Position numbers and translations under genes: made by a program. From SLFH01 sp050486265 (GTDB lineage Bacteria; Planctomycetota; Phycisphaerae; Phycisphaerales; UBA1924), in NCBI GenBank assembly GCA_050486265.1, contig JBJHCY010000006.1, positions 124,001 through 188,000 on the forward strand: a DNA stretch of 64,000 bases, read 5' to 3'. How positions within the stretch are numbered: the first letter of the stretch is position 1; every line of letters starts with the position of its first letter. The notes under the pieces were generated by a model. It saw nothing but the letters and a program-made list of their open reading frames with translations. It was not told where the DNA came from and made no database searches. Below, piece by piece: positions 28,896 through 37,910 of this stretch.

Positions 28896-28923
28896 AACGC
28901 CCGGCCTTTCCAGGCCGGGCGTT
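28896..28923. terminator. Bidirectional terminator hairpin
   Basis: A perfect 12-bp stem, 28896-28907 with 28912-28923, has a TTCC loop, A residues on its left and TTGTTCTTC on its right. It lies between convergent genes ending at 28858 and 28964 and can serve both. Confidence 0.88.
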
Positions 28924-28963
28924 GTTCTTCGTGCGCTTCGGGTGTCGGACCAAGACCGATCGG

Positions 28964-30412
28964 TCAGCTGATCCCCGGCCGCAGTGGCACACCCTCGACA
29001 ATGCGGCTGCCCTCGTTGACCGAGCCGGAGCGGGCGAGCGCCCAGCGTCCGAGTGCCGCGGCCATCAGGGCGCTCCAGGCGACCGCGGCGCCGACGGGCA
29101 TCATCCCGCCGTTGTCGGAGAGCCCGAGAAGGAAGCCGGCGCCGATCGCCGCGACGACGGTCAGCCCGAGCATGCCCGAGCCCGAGCAGGCCATGCAGAC
29201 CACCACGCCGACGGCGAGGCAAGCGGTGAAAGCGGCGACAGCCGGCTCGATGTTGGCGATGATTTCGACCGGGATGCGATGGATCGGGAGGTCCCAGGAG
29301 AGCAGCGCGGTCTGGACGCCCCCGTACCAGGCCGAGGCCCAGACGCCGGCGGTGCCCGCAAAGAGCGCGACCACCAGGCCCGCGGGGTCCCAGATCCTTC
29401 TGGCGACTGCCAGGAAGGCGAGGACGGAGGCGCTGAAGACCACACCGACCATGCCGGCGCCCAGGGCGATGGACTCGGCCGCGACCCCGATGAAAGCCGC
29501 AAGAGCAGAGAGGCCGACGGTCAGCACCCAGATCGCAACGATGATCGGGCCGACCTGCTTGGACTTCTTGTGGTGCCCGTCCTGCTGCTGCTGTGTCCCT
29601 TTGATGTGTTCCGCCTCGGCGAGTTCCCGCTTGAGCCTGGAGAGCTCCGACCGCATGCGTGAGCGGTCGCGTTCGAGGTCGCCGCACTTGCCTTCGAGGG
29701 TGTCGGCCCTGCCGGCCTCGGCCTTCACGCGCTCGTCGGCCCGCTCGGCCTCTGCGCGGGCCCGTCCGAGAGCCTCGCGGAGCACCTCGGACTCGGCGGA
29801 GAGCTCGACCTTCCGCCTCTCGAAGCGCCGGAACTCTTCGTCGAGTTCGGTCTCACGCTTCTTGAGATCCGCTTCGAGGACTTCGAGGCGCCGGGCCTGC
29901 TCCTGCTGGGCCCTGGCCTGCTCGCGGAGGCGGGCCTGCTCCCGATCGATCTCCTCCCGGTCGCGTTCGGCGTAGCGGCGCTCGTCTTCGAGCTCTTCCA
30001 TGCGTGCCGCGAGTCGTTCCTCGCGATCGCTCAGGGCCGTCTCGCGGGCCTTGAGTTCCTCGCGGAGGGACGAATCGACGGCGTCGGTGCGGGCGAGGTC
30101 CGAGAGTCGCCTGACAACCTCGATGCGTTCGGCCTCGACGCTCGCTCGCTCGGCCTCGACGACGCGGAACTCACCGTCGATCTCGCGCTCTTTCTCTTCG
30201 AGCTGTGCGTAGCGTCCGGATAGCTGGGAGCGGGTGGTTTCCAGCGTGCCGGCGGCGGCGTCGAGAGCGCTCTGGAGCCGCACGCGTTCGTGCTGGTTCT
30301 CCCTGAGACTCGCGAGGCGGGCCTCGAGGTCGGCGATGACCGCGAGCATCTCGTCCTCGGGGGCGGCCGAGGTGTTGATCCAACGCGCCGCGTTCGGAGT
30401 TGAAACTGTCAT
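28964..30412 (-). CDS. Coiled-coil protein with C-terminal membrane domain
   Basis: The protein has 482 residues, with GGAGGAGCGCACC before the ATG. Residues 20-280 form a long, highly charged predicted coiled coil (heptads of L with E/R: LEEKEREIDGEFRVVEAERA, LRREELKARETAL-type runs). A basic QQQQDGHHKKSKQ linker follows. Then come about five membrane helices (IIVAIWVLTVGLSALAAFIG, IALGAGMVGVVFSASVLAFL, LVVALFAGTAGVWASAWYGG, AVAAFTACLAVGVVVCMACS and a last one). It probably projects a cytoplasmic rod from the inner membrane. No known family recognised. Confidence 0.72.
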   Translation of the reverse strand: MTVSTPNAARWINTSAAPEDEMLAVIADLEARLASLRENQHERVRLQSALDAAAGTLETTRSQLSGRYAQLEEKEREIDGEFRVVEAERASVEAERIEVVRRLSDLARTDAVDSSLREELKARETALSDREERLAARMEELEDERRYAERDREEIDREQARLREQARAQQEQARRLEVLEADLKKRETELDEEFRRFERRKVELSAESEVLREALGRARAEAERADERVKAEAGRADTLEGKCGDLERDRSRMRSELSRLKRELAEAEHIKGTQQQQDGHHKKSKQVGPIIVAIWVLTVGLSALAAFIGVAAESIALGAGMVGVVFSASVLAFLAVARRIWDPAGLVVALFAGTAGVWASAWYGGVQTALLSWDLPIHRIPVEIIANIEPAVAAFTACLAVGVVVCMACSGSGMLGLTVVAAIGAGFLLGLSDNGGMMPVGAAVAWSALMAAALGRWALARSGSVNEGSRIVEGVPLRPGIS

Positions 30413-30617
30413 GGTGCGCTCCTCCGGGACGGTGACGACGCAACGCCGTCAGTTGCCTATCGGTTGGATATGGCGTTCACCCCCGTTCCGGGCCGGTGAG
30501 AAGGGCGTGAGAGAGTGAGAAACCGGTGAAGCTAGGATGGTCCTGAGGGTTAGCGCTGTCGCCCGGCTGAGTTCCCGGACGGAGAATACACAAGGTCCGC
30601 CATGAAACATCGCGAAT

Positions 30618-31079
30618 TCAGCGTTCGACAGAGACCCGGTCGAACACGATCCCCCGAGGCTCGCCGTCGATTCGGGCGAAGTAAGCCTCGACCTGGGAGA
30701 TGCCCATGATCTCGCGGACCCGTTCGGCCGCTTTGTGCAGGTCCGACCGCTGCTGGCGCTGCACCTCCGCCTCGGGGAGGTGCAGCCTTGTGCTGTAGAA
30801 GGCGCATTCCTGGTGGGCGATGAGCACCACGCGTTGAAGCTTGTGCGCCTCGACGAGGAATCGGAGCTCGCCGACGACGCCTCGGCAGTCGATGTGCGAC
30901 TCGGTGTGCTCTGCCAGCGAGGCCGGCCCCCCGGGCAACGCCACGCGGTCGTACCGGGGCAGTTGCAGCCCGTTGGTCAGGAAATCGTCGAAGTGTGCGC
31001 CGACACGCCCATCGGAGCAGTAGATCGCAGCGGCATGGATGCGTTCGGGCTCGTACTTGAGCGATGAGGTATAAGCCAT
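30618..31079 (-). CDS. Beta-carbonic-anhydrase-like protein
   Basis: The protein has 153 residues, starting at MAYTSSLKYEPERIHAAAIY. The CSDGR motif (with Cys and the Asp-x-Arg dyad) is followed by RVVLIAHQECAFY, a His-x-x-Cys. Together these match the zinc ligands (Cys, His, Cys) and catalytic Asp-Arg dyad of beta-carbonic anhydrases. It is shorter than the usual 190-230 residues. It lies 44 bases after pxpA on the same strand, so it may be part of that operon. Enzyme activity is inferred from motifs. Confidence 0.68.
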   Translation of the reverse strand: MAYTSSLKYEPERIHAAAIYCSDGRVGAHFDDFLTNGLQLPRYDRVALPGGPASLAEHTESHIDCRGVVGELRFLVEAHKLQRVVLIAHQECAFYSTRLHLPEAEVQRQQRSDLHKAAERVREIMGISQVEAYFARIDGEPRGIVFDRVSVER

Positions 31080-31123
31080 GGTTGTTGAGTCTACCTGGCG
31101 TCGCGGTGACAGCGGGGCTGGCG

Positions 31124-31891
31124 TCAGTGACCCGCCGGGATCAGCCGGAAACCGCTCTGCATCAGGCGATCGGCAACACATCTGACCAGGCCCGCGGCGT
31201 CGGGCGTGTCGGCGTGCACGCAGATCGTGCGCACATCGAGGCGAAGCAGGCCTTCGGGGGTCCCGATCGGCTCGCCGAGCGCCAGTTTCAGCGCCTGGTC
31301 GGCGGCGGCGAGCGGGTCTGTGATCACCGCGTCGGGCTCGGTCCGGGGCCTCAGCGACCCGTCGCCGAGGTAGCGACGGTCGGCGAACCCTTCGGACGCG
31401 ACACGCAGCCCGGCGTCGAGCCACCGCTCGACCGCACGCGAGCCCGCGGCTCCGACGAGCAGCAGCCCCGCCTCCGAGGCAACTTCGGCGATCAGGTCGG
31501 CGGCCTCCGGACGAAGTGACGCGTCGTGGTAGAGCGCGCCGTGCGGCTTGAGGTGCACGAGTTCCGCCCCCGCTTCGCCGGCGAGCTCCGCCAGCAACGC
31601 GACTTGATCCCGCAACGAGGCGAGCAGATCCGATCTCGTGATCCGTACCGACCTGCGTCCGAAGCCCTCCCGGTCCGGGTACGAGGGATGCGCTCCGATC
31701 GCGAGCCCGAGCGAGAGAGCAGATCCGATCGTTCGCCGGATGGTGGCGACATCGCCCGCGTGTCCGCCGCAGGCGATGTGCACGGAGGTCACCCGCTCCA
31801 TGATCGATCGCTCGGTCGCGACGCCTTCGGGTGTTGAGGCCTCGCCCGCGTCGCAGGCGAGGTCGATCGGGATGGGTTTTTCCGGCGTCAT
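31124..31891 (-). CDS. pxpA: 5-oxoprolinase subunit A (LamB/YcsF family)
   Basis: The protein has 255 residues. The LamB/YcsF signature includes IDLACDAGEA, TSVHIACGGHAGD, GLAIGAHPSYPDREGFGRR and HLKPHGALYHDA, and ICVHADTPDA lies near the end. Its ATG overlaps the pxpC stop by four bases (ATGA). PxpA forms, with PxpBC, an ATP-dependent hydrolase opening 5-oxoproline to glutamate. Family members are cytoplasmic. It is the last subunit gene of the pxp set. Confidence 0.93.
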   Translation of the reverse strand: MTPEKPIPIDLACDAGEASTPEGVATERSIMERVTSVHIACGGHAGDVATIRRTIGSALSLGLAIGAHPSYPDREGFGRRSVRITRSDLLASLRDQVALLAELAGEAGAELVHLKPHGALYHDASLRPEAADLIAEVASEAGLLLVGAAGSRAVERWLDAGLRVASEGFADRRYLGDGSLRPRTEPDAVITDPLAAADQALKLALGEPIGTPEGLLRLDVRTICVHADTPDAAGLVRCVADRLMQSGFRLIPAGH

Positions 31892-32868
31892 CTCAGATCG
31901 GGCTCGTTGGGGGGGCAGAGCGTGTCGAGCTCTTGTCTCTGCGAGCGGATCGCTTCGATCGCCGCGTGGGCATCGACTTCGACAAAGCGGATCTCATCGC
32001 CCGGGCGTAGTTGCCCGAGCGCGGGGAGGTCGGCGCCGATCACGACGCCGACGACGGGGTAGCCCCCGGTGGTCGGGCCGTCGGGCATGAGAACGATGGG
32101 CGTGCCGTCGGGCGTGACCTGGATCGCGCCGCAGAGCGCGGGTTCGGAGTCGATCTCGCCGGGATCTGTCGTGCCGATCCGCTCACCTTCCAGTCGAACG
32201 CCGACGCGGTCGGCCGCCCTTGACACTCTGAACACCGACGACACGAGGGTCTCCATCGCGTCCGCCCCAAGCACCGCCGCGTGGAGTCCGGGCGTCACGC
32301 GCAGCTCGTGGGCGGACGACATCGCGAGCAGGCGATCGCGGGCTTGCGGGGCGAGCCGCCTGGCCGCCGGCCCCGCGTCGCTCCCGATCGGGAGGAGGTC
32401 GTCGGTCGCGAGCGGGCGCCCTTCGAGCCCTCCGAGCCCCGAGGCCGCGTGCGTCGAGCGGCTGCCGAGCACCGGTGGCGTGCGCACGCCCCCGGCGATG
32501 CAGAGGTACCCCCTCGCCCGCGTCTTGAACGGGCCGATCCGCAGGCTCTCGCCCGCGTTGACCCTGGTCGGCTCCAGAAGCCTCACCCGTCGCAGAGCCT
32601 TGGCGTGCGAGTCGAGCAGAATCGCGTCGCCCACGGCCCCCGACAGGCAGACCGTCGAGTCTGCGTCGAACGAAGCGTGCAGGCCGGCGAGGGTCATCTC
32701 GATCGCCGCGGCGTTGTCTTCGTTGCCGACGAGCCTGTTGCCGACGCGCAGCGAGAGCGTGTCGGCGGCGCCGCTGAGGGCCACGCCGAGGTGGGCCGAA
32801 CCCTGCCTGCCGAGGTCCTGCACCAGCGAGCACGGGCCGGGCCGCAGGATGCGGAGTTGCCCGCTCAT
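31888..32868 (-). CDS. pxpC: 5-oxoprolinase subunit C (biotin-dependent carboxyltransferase family)
   Basis: The protein has 326 residues; the start is at MSGQLRILRPGPCSLVQDLG, the typical opening. Characteristic stretches are GRQGSAHLGVALSGAADTLS and GPFKTRARGYLCIAGGV. PDGPTTGGYPVVGVVI sits near the C-terminus. It overlaps pxpB at its start (ATGA) and pxpA at its stop, so the three are translationally coupled. The longer upstream frame is in the pxpB gene. Together with PxpA and PxpB it removes toxic 5-oxoproline. Confidence 0.94.
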   Translation of the reverse strand: MSGQLRILRPGPCSLVQDLGRQGSAHLGVALSGAADTLSLRVGNRLVGNEDNAAAIEMTLAGLHASFDADSTVCLSGAVGDAILLDSHAKALRRVRLLEPTRVNAGESLRIGPFKTRARGYLCIAGGVRTPPVLGSRSTHAASGLGGLEGRPLATDDLLPIGSDAGPAARRLAPQARDRLLAMSSAHELRVTPGLHAAVLGADAMETLVSSVFRVSRAADRVGVRLEGERIGTTDPGEIDSEPALCGAIQVTPDGTPIVLMPDGPTTGGYPVVGVVIGADLPALGQLRPGDEIRFVEVDAHAAIEAIRSQRQELDTLCPPNEPDLR

Positions 32869-33602
32869 CCGAGGCCCCCTCCGCCCTCGTGTCGCTCGGC
32901 CAACAGCCTCGCAAACGCCGCCCCGTCGATCGGCCTGAACCGTACGGTGTCGCCGGGCGTGATCAGCGCTGGCGATTGGCGTGCGGGGTCGAAGAGTCTC
33001 AGCGGCGTGCGCCCGATCACCCTCCACCCGCCGGGCGTCGCCTGGGGGTAGACACCGGAGAAACACCCCGCGACCGCGACGCTGCCCGGCTCGATCCGAG
33101 TGCGGGGGCAATCGAGCCGCGGCGTTTGCAGCGCCTCGGGCAGCCCCTCGAGGTACGCAAAGCCCGGCGAGAAGCCGAGGAATCGGGCGGTATAGCCCGC
33201 GCCGGCGTGCAGATCGATCAGGCGGCTTTGGCCGAGACCCGTACGCTCGGCGATCGACGGGAGGTCCGGGGCGAAGGGCGGCTCGTAGCAGACGGGCAGC
33301 ACGACTTCACGCGGCGGTCGATCTTCTGGCGGCGCCTCGATCGCCAGGTCCACGCGCCGCCGGACTTCATCGAGAACCTCGAAAGGGTCCGCCGCCAGCG
33401 GGTCGAAGACGACCGAGACGGTCTTCGTCGCGCAGACGACCTCGAACGCACCGGGGATGGGCGGGGCAGCCAATGCTTCACGGACCGAGCCGATCACGCC
33501 GGCGCCGGGATCGCGTGCGAAACAGACTCTCACCGATCTGTCGGCGCAGACCTGAATGTCCGGCGGAGCTTTGCTTGGGGGCTGGGACGAGTCGCTGGCC
33601 AT
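32865..33602 (-). CDS. pxpB: 5-oxoprolinase subunit B (KipI/allophanate hydrolase subunit 1 family)
   Basis: The protein has 245 residues. The start at MASDSSQ keeps the preceding 40 codons out, which are shadow sequence. The KipI-type core shows VCYEPPFAPDLPSIAERTG, YTARFLGFSPGFAYLEGLP, PRTRIEPGSVAVAGCFSGVYPQATPGGWRVIGRTPLRLF and ITPGDTVRFRPID. It is first in the pxpB-pxpC-pxpA operon; TGA and ATG share bases with pxpC. The divergent neighbour is a P-type ATPase starting 85 bases away. Confidence 0.93.
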   Translation of the reverse strand: MASDSSQPPSKAPPDIQVCADRSVRVCFARDPGAGVIGSVREALAAPPIPGAFEVVCATKTVSVVFDPLAADPFEVLDEVRRRVDLAIEAPPEDRPPREVVLPVCYEPPFAPDLPSIAERTGLGQSRLIDLHAGAGYTARFLGFSPGFAYLEGLPEALQTPRLDCPRTRIEPGSVAVAGCFSGVYPQATPGGWRVIGRTPLRLFDPARQSPALITPGDTVRFRPIDGAAFARLLAERHEGGGGLG

Positions 33603-33687
33603 CGGTCGATTGTTCGTCCGCCGCCGGGGGAGCGACGGAGGGCCCCGTCCGGTGCGGGTGGCCCCCGCCCGACCTACAAAACACCCC

Positions 33688-36549
33688 ATGGCACAACAGG
33701 GTTCAGAGCGGCAGTGGCACACGATGGAAACCGACGCGGTGCTCGAAGCCCTCGGCGCCTCGGCCGAGGGCCTGAGCGACGAGGAGGCCGCCCAGCGCCT
33801 CGACCGCTACGGCCCCAACGCGATCCAGAGCGGGGGCGGGACGAGCCGCTGGAAGATCCTGCTTCATCAGTTCACCAGCCCGCTGATCTATGTGCTGCTG
33901 GTGGCGATGGTGGTGACGCTGGTGATCGGCGAGTACGCCGACGCGATCGTGATCGCCTTCGTGCTTGGGTTGAACGCGACGATCGGCTTCTTCCAGGAGT
34001 ACCGGGCCGAGAACGCGATGCAGGCGCTGCTCAAGATGGTCTCGCCCAAGGCGACGGTGCTGCGCGGGGGCGGACGCGTCGAGCTGGAATCGAAGAAGCT
34101 CGTGCCGGGCGATGTCGTGCTGCTGGAATCGGGCGACCTGATCCCCGCGGATGTTCGCATCATCGAGGCCTCGCAGCTGCGCACCGACGACTCGATCCTG
34201 ACGGGCGAATCTGAGACTGTCGAAAAGTCGCCGGGCGCGACCGAGGGCGGCAAGGACACGCCCCTGGGCGATCGCAGGAACATGGCGTACATGGGCACGG
34301 CCGTCGCCTCGGGCAGGGCTCGGGCGGTGGTGGTCGCGACGGGGGCGCAGACGCAGATCGGCCTGATCGCCGGCGAGATGCGGACCACCGAGCGGGCGCA
34401 GACGCCACTCCAGAAACGCATGCACAAGTTCGGCAACCGCGTGAGCGTCGCGATCGTGCTGGTGTGCGCTGTCGCGTTTGTTGTCGGGCTGAGCCAGGGC
34501 GTGCCGGCGAGCGACATGTTCCTTACGGCCGTCGCGGTCGCGGTCGCGGCGATCCCCGAGGGCCTGCCGATCGTGATGACCGTGGCGCTGGCGGTCTGCG
34601 TGCGCCGGATGGCCAAACGCAACGCGATCATCCGGAGGCTTCCGGCCGTCGAGACGCTGGGCAGTTGCACCGTGATCATGTCCGACAAAACGGGCACGCT
34701 GACAGAGAACCGCATGACGGTGCAGCGCGTCTGGGCGGGCGGGAAGCGCTACGAGGTCAGCGCCTCGGGCTCGCAGGTCGCCGGCGAGGTGCGCGAGATC
34801 CGGGACGAGGGCGACAAAGAAACCCGGGGCGACGCGGTCGCGTTCGGCGATAGCACGATGCAGAGCCCCGAAGACCCGCTCTGCCTGGCTGTGCTCGCCG
34901 GCGTGCTCAACAACGAAGCCGAACTGAAACGCAAAGGCCCCGACGACGAGCCGTCGGTCCACGGCGACCCGACCGAGGTCGCGCTGCTCGTGCTCGGGGC
35001 GAGGGCGGGTGTCGATCAGCAGGCCGCGAAGGCGGCGTGGCGGACCGACGCGGAGATCCCCTTCGAGTCCGATCGCCGGTTCTCGGCGACGGTGGTCTCG
35101 CTGCGCGAGGGCGATCGGTCGCTGGCGCTGGTCAAGGGCGCGCCCGAGCGCGTGCTGGAGATGTGCGAGACGATGCGCGTCGGGGACGGCGAGGATGAAC
35201 CCCTCGACCGAGACAGGGTGCTCGAAGCCGCGTCGGAGCTCGCGGGCGAGGGGCTCCGCGTGCTGGCGCTCGCGGCCGGGCTCGACAAAGACGCGGTGCA
35301 CACCACGCGCGAGGGCGAGCCCGAGGCGTTGACCTTTGTCGGGCTCGTCGGCATGCTCGATCCGCCGCGGGAGGAAGTGATCGGGGCGATCCGGGGCTGC
35401 CACGGGGCGGGGATCCGTGTTCTGATGTGCACCGGCGACCACGCCAAGACCGCCTCGGCGATCGCCGAGAAGATCGGGCTCGACGCCGGGCCGGGCAAGA
35501 CCGCCACCAAGAAGACGGGCAAGCCCCGCGCCGTCACCGGCGCCGAACTGCTCGACATGAGCGACAAAGACCTCGACGATTCGCTCGACGAGGGCGTCGT
35601 CGTCTTTGCGCGCATGAGCCCTGAGCAGAAGCTCCGCATCGTCAACCGCCTCCGCGAGCGGGGCGAGGTCGTCGCGGTCACCGGCGACGGCGTCAACGAC
35701 GCGCCGGCCCTCAAGAGCGCCCACATCGGATGCGCCATGGGCATCACCGGCACCGATGTCGCCAAGGAGGCCAGCGAGATGGTGCTGGCCGACGACAACT
35801 TCGCGACGATCTACGCCGCCGTCGAAGAGGGACGCACCGCCTTCAGCAACATCCGCAAGGCGACGGACTTCCTGCTCTCAACCAGCGTCGGCGTGGTGCT
35901 GGCGATCATGGGCGCGTTCATGCTCGCGGCGTTCGGCGTCTACGCCGACTACCTCGAGCCCGAGGTGCTTCCCCTGCTGCTGCTGCCGGCGCAGATCCTG
36001 TGGCTCAATGTCGTCACCAACGGCATCCAGGATGTCGCCCTCGCCTTCGAGCCCGGCGAAGAATGGCAGTACAAACTCCCGCCCCGCGACCCCGACGAGG
36101 GGCTGATGTCCCCCCTGCTCGTCGAGCGGACGATCTTGGTCGGCCTGCTGCTCGCCGGCGTGGCGCTGGCGATGTTCACCACCGAGATCCAGCGCGGCTC
36201 GGACCTCGCCTACGCCCAAGGCGCCACGCTGACCGCCATGGTCATCTTCAAGATGCTCCATGTCGGCGCGTGCCGCTCCGACACACTCTCGATCTTCCAG
36301 AAAAACCTCTTCTCCAACCCTGTGCTGTTTATCGGCACGAGCCTCTCGCTGGCGGTGCACCTCGGGGCCATGTACTTCCCGCCGACGCAGCACCTGCTCG
36401 GCCTGCAGCCGCTGCGCAGCGACACCTGGCTGTGGATCATCATCGGGGCGCCCTCGGTGCTTGTGCTCGTCGAGCTGCACAAGCTCATCAGGGCGAGACC
36501 CGGGATGCGTCGCGCCGCTGAACACAGCGGGCGGCGGGGCGACGGCTGA
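33688..36549 (+). CDS. HAD-IC P-type cation-transporting ATPase
   Basis: The protein has 953 residues; the ATG at 33688 begins MAQQGSERQWHTME, and the leftward frame is shadow. N-terminal cation-ATPase motif (GLSDEEAAQRLDRYGPNAI), TGES, and the M4 motif AIPEGLPIVMTVALAV are present. The phosphorylated aspartate is D333 in SDKTGTLTE, followed by KGAPERVL and GDGVNDAPALKSAHIGCAMG. M6 reads WLNVVTNGIQDVALAFEP, where TNG replaces the TDG of Ca2+/Na+,K+ pumps; this variant is seen in some P2-like bacterial pumps. The transported ion (Ca2+, Mn2+ or other) cannot be decided. An Ala-rich C-terminus follows the last helices. Confidence 0.88.
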   Translation: MAQQGSERQWHTMETDAVLEALGASAEGLSDEEAAQRLDRYGPNAIQSGGGTSRWKILLHQFTSPLIYVLLVAMVVTLVIGEYADAIVIAFVLGLNATIGFFQEYRAENAMQALLKMVSPKATVLRGGGRVELESKKLVPGDVVLLESGDLIPADVRIIEASQLRTDDSILTGESETVEKSPGATEGGKDTPLGDRRNMAYMGTAVASGRARAVVVATGAQTQIGLIAGEMRTTERAQTPLQKRMHKFGNRVSVAIVLVCAVAFVVGLSQGVPASDMFLTAVAVAVAAIPEGLPIVMTVALAVCVRRMAKRNAIIRRLPAVETLGSCTVIMSDKTGTLTENRMTVQRVWAGGKRYEVSASGSQVAGEVREIRDEGDKETRGDAVAFGDSTMQSPEDPLCLAVLAGVLNNEAELKRKGPDDEPSVHGDPTEVALLVLGARAGVDQQAAKAAWRTDAEIPFESDRRFSATVVSLREGDRSLALVKGAPERVLEMCETMRVGDGEDEPLDRDRVLEAASELAGEGLRVLALAAGLDKDAVHTTREGEPEALTFVGLVGMLDPPREEVIGAIRGCHGAGIRVLMCTGDHAKTASAIAEKIGLDAGPGKTATKKTGKPRAVTGAELLDMSDKDLDDSLDEGVVVFARMSPEQKLRIVNRLRERGEVVAVTGDGVNDAPALKSAHIGCAMGITGTDVAKEASEMVLADDNFATIYAAVEEGRTAFSNIRKATDFLLSTSVGVVLAIMGAFMLAAFGVYADYLEPEVLPLLLLPAQILWLNVVTNGIQDVALAFEPGEEWQYKLPPRDPDEGLMSPLLVERTILVGLLLAGVALAMFTTEIQRGSDLAYAQGATLTAMVIFKMLHVGACRSDTLSIFQKNLFSNPVLFIGTSLSLAVHLGAMYFPPTQHLLGLQPLRSDTWLWIIIGAPSVLVLVELHKLIRARPGMRRAAEHSGRRGDG

Positions 36550-36569
36550 GGCCGGCTCTTGCCGCGGCG

Positions 36570-37082
36570 TCAGCGCCTCGGATCGTCCTCCGGATCGATG
36601 TAGTTGATCTCCCACGGGCCGATGCTCGTCAGCTGCACCACCGTCTCACCCTCGGCGAACGCGAAGTGCTGCATCCCCGGCGGCATCGAGGTGAAGCTTC
36701 CCGCGGGCAGCTCCGCGGTGCCCTCGCGGGAGAACCGGTCGCCGTGGCCCAGATTGAACACGCCCGAGACGACCGTCACACGCTCGACATTCGGGTGCGT
36801 GTGCGGGGGGATGATGTAGCCGTCGGGCAGTCTCAGACGCATCACGAACATGCCTGACTCGCTCGGGTCGCCCTCGAGCACGGCGAACTCCGCTCCCTCC
36901 GGGAGCGAGGCCGGGCCGGAACTCCACTCGACATCGTCGGCGGGGATCAGAATCTGTCTGTCGGGCCCGTACGCCGCGCGCGGATCCTCGCCGGGCGCGT
37001 CCACACGCTCGGGCGCGCAGCCCGCGAGCAGTACGGGGACAGAAAGGATCGGGGCGAAAAAAAGCGGGATTACGCGTGGCAT
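36570..37082 (-). CDS. Cupin-domain lipoprotein
   Basis: The protein has 170 residues. The start at 37082 has GGAGG in GTACGGAGGTTTACG before it. Lipobox LLAGC at about 19-23 makes it a lipoprotein. The cupin beta-barrel has motif 1 PPHTHPNVERVTVVSGVF and motif 2 PPGMQHFAF, with His and Glu ligands usual for a metal site. Ligand and substrate are unknown. It is convergent with the ATPase and ends 20 bases from it; the ATPase gene's 3' region gives no clear hairpin. Confidence 0.8.
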   Translation of the reverse strand: MPRVIPLFFAPILSVPVLLAGCAPERVDAPGEDPRAAYGPDRQILIPADDVEWSSGPASLPEGAEFAVLEGDPSESGMFVMRLRLPDGYIIPPHTHPNVERVTVVSGVFNLGHGDRFSREGTAELPAGSFTSMPPGMQHFAFAEGETVVQLTSIGPWEINYIDPEDDPRR

Positions 37083-37242
37083 CGTAAACCTCCGTACCAT
37101 CTGTGATGGCGTTTGAGACATTGCATCGTGCGACGCCGGCGTCATTTGCGATCCTACCGAACCGCGCCGTGGAAGGCCAACAGAGCTCTCGGTCCACGCT
37201 CCGGTTTTCAGAGGCGTATACGCCCGAGAGGGGGCCGCCACG

Positions 37243-37884
37243 ATGAACAGCGCACAAACACACCCAAGAAAACGCTTCTCTCTGCGATCCCTTCGCGTGC
37301 GCATCACGCTCTTGGTCTTGATCGTGCTGATTTTGCCCACGCCGTTCCTTGTGATCGGCTGCGGCGCCACGATCCGACCCCCCGCCGACCCCGAGAACCC
37401 CGTCAATGTCTATCTCATCGACTACGGACGCCACACAGGACTCGTGCTCCCGCGCCAAGAGCCGCGGGAGTATGTCGAGTACCACTACGGCGAGTGGGCG
37501 TGGTTCGCCGAGAACCGTTCAGGACCGCTCAGTTCCGTGCGCGCGCTGGTGTTCCCGAGCCGGGGCACGCTCGCCCGGCGCGAGCACTCCGGCACGATCG
37601 ACGAAGCCGCGCTCGCCCGCTCGTACATCTTTGATTCGATGTATGAACTGACGGTCGGCGCCGCAGAAGCCGACGCACTGCGCGATCGGCTCGACGAGCG
37701 ATTCGAGTCCGCGATCGAAACCGAGACCTACAACCCGCGCCAGGCGATGCACTTCGTCCACGACGAACGCAGCTATACCTTCTGGGGCAACAGCAACACC
37801 GTGCTGGCCGGCTGGCTCCGCGAGCTCGGCTGCGAGGTCCGCGGGCCGGCGCTGCTGGCGAGTTGGCGGATCGAGAGCGATTGA
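37243..37884 (+). CDS. Exported DUF2459-like protein
   Basis: The protein has 213 residues, an N-terminal membrane segment or signal (ITLLVLIVLILPTPFLVIGC) with a possible lipidated Cys. The sequence VNVYLIDYGRHTGLVLP and the late GNSNTVLAGWLRELGCEV resemble the DUF2459 family of periplasmic proteins, whose function is unknown; a His in HTG and an Asn-Thr pair are the conserved positions. The family call is moderate. It starts about 160 bases from the divergent cupin gene. Confidence 0.55.
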   Translation: MNSAQTHPRKRFSLRSLRVRITLLVLIVLILPTPFLVIGCGATIRPPADPENPVNVYLIDYGRHTGLVLPRQEPREYVEYHYGEWAWFAENRSGPLSSVRALVFPSRGTLARREHSGTIDEAALARSYIFDSMYELTVGAAEADALRDRLDERFESAIETETYNPRQAMHFVHDERSYTFWGNSNTVLAGWLRELGCEVRGPALLASWRIESD

Positions 37885-37910
37885 AGGGTGCGGACCAACC
37901 GACGATTTCT

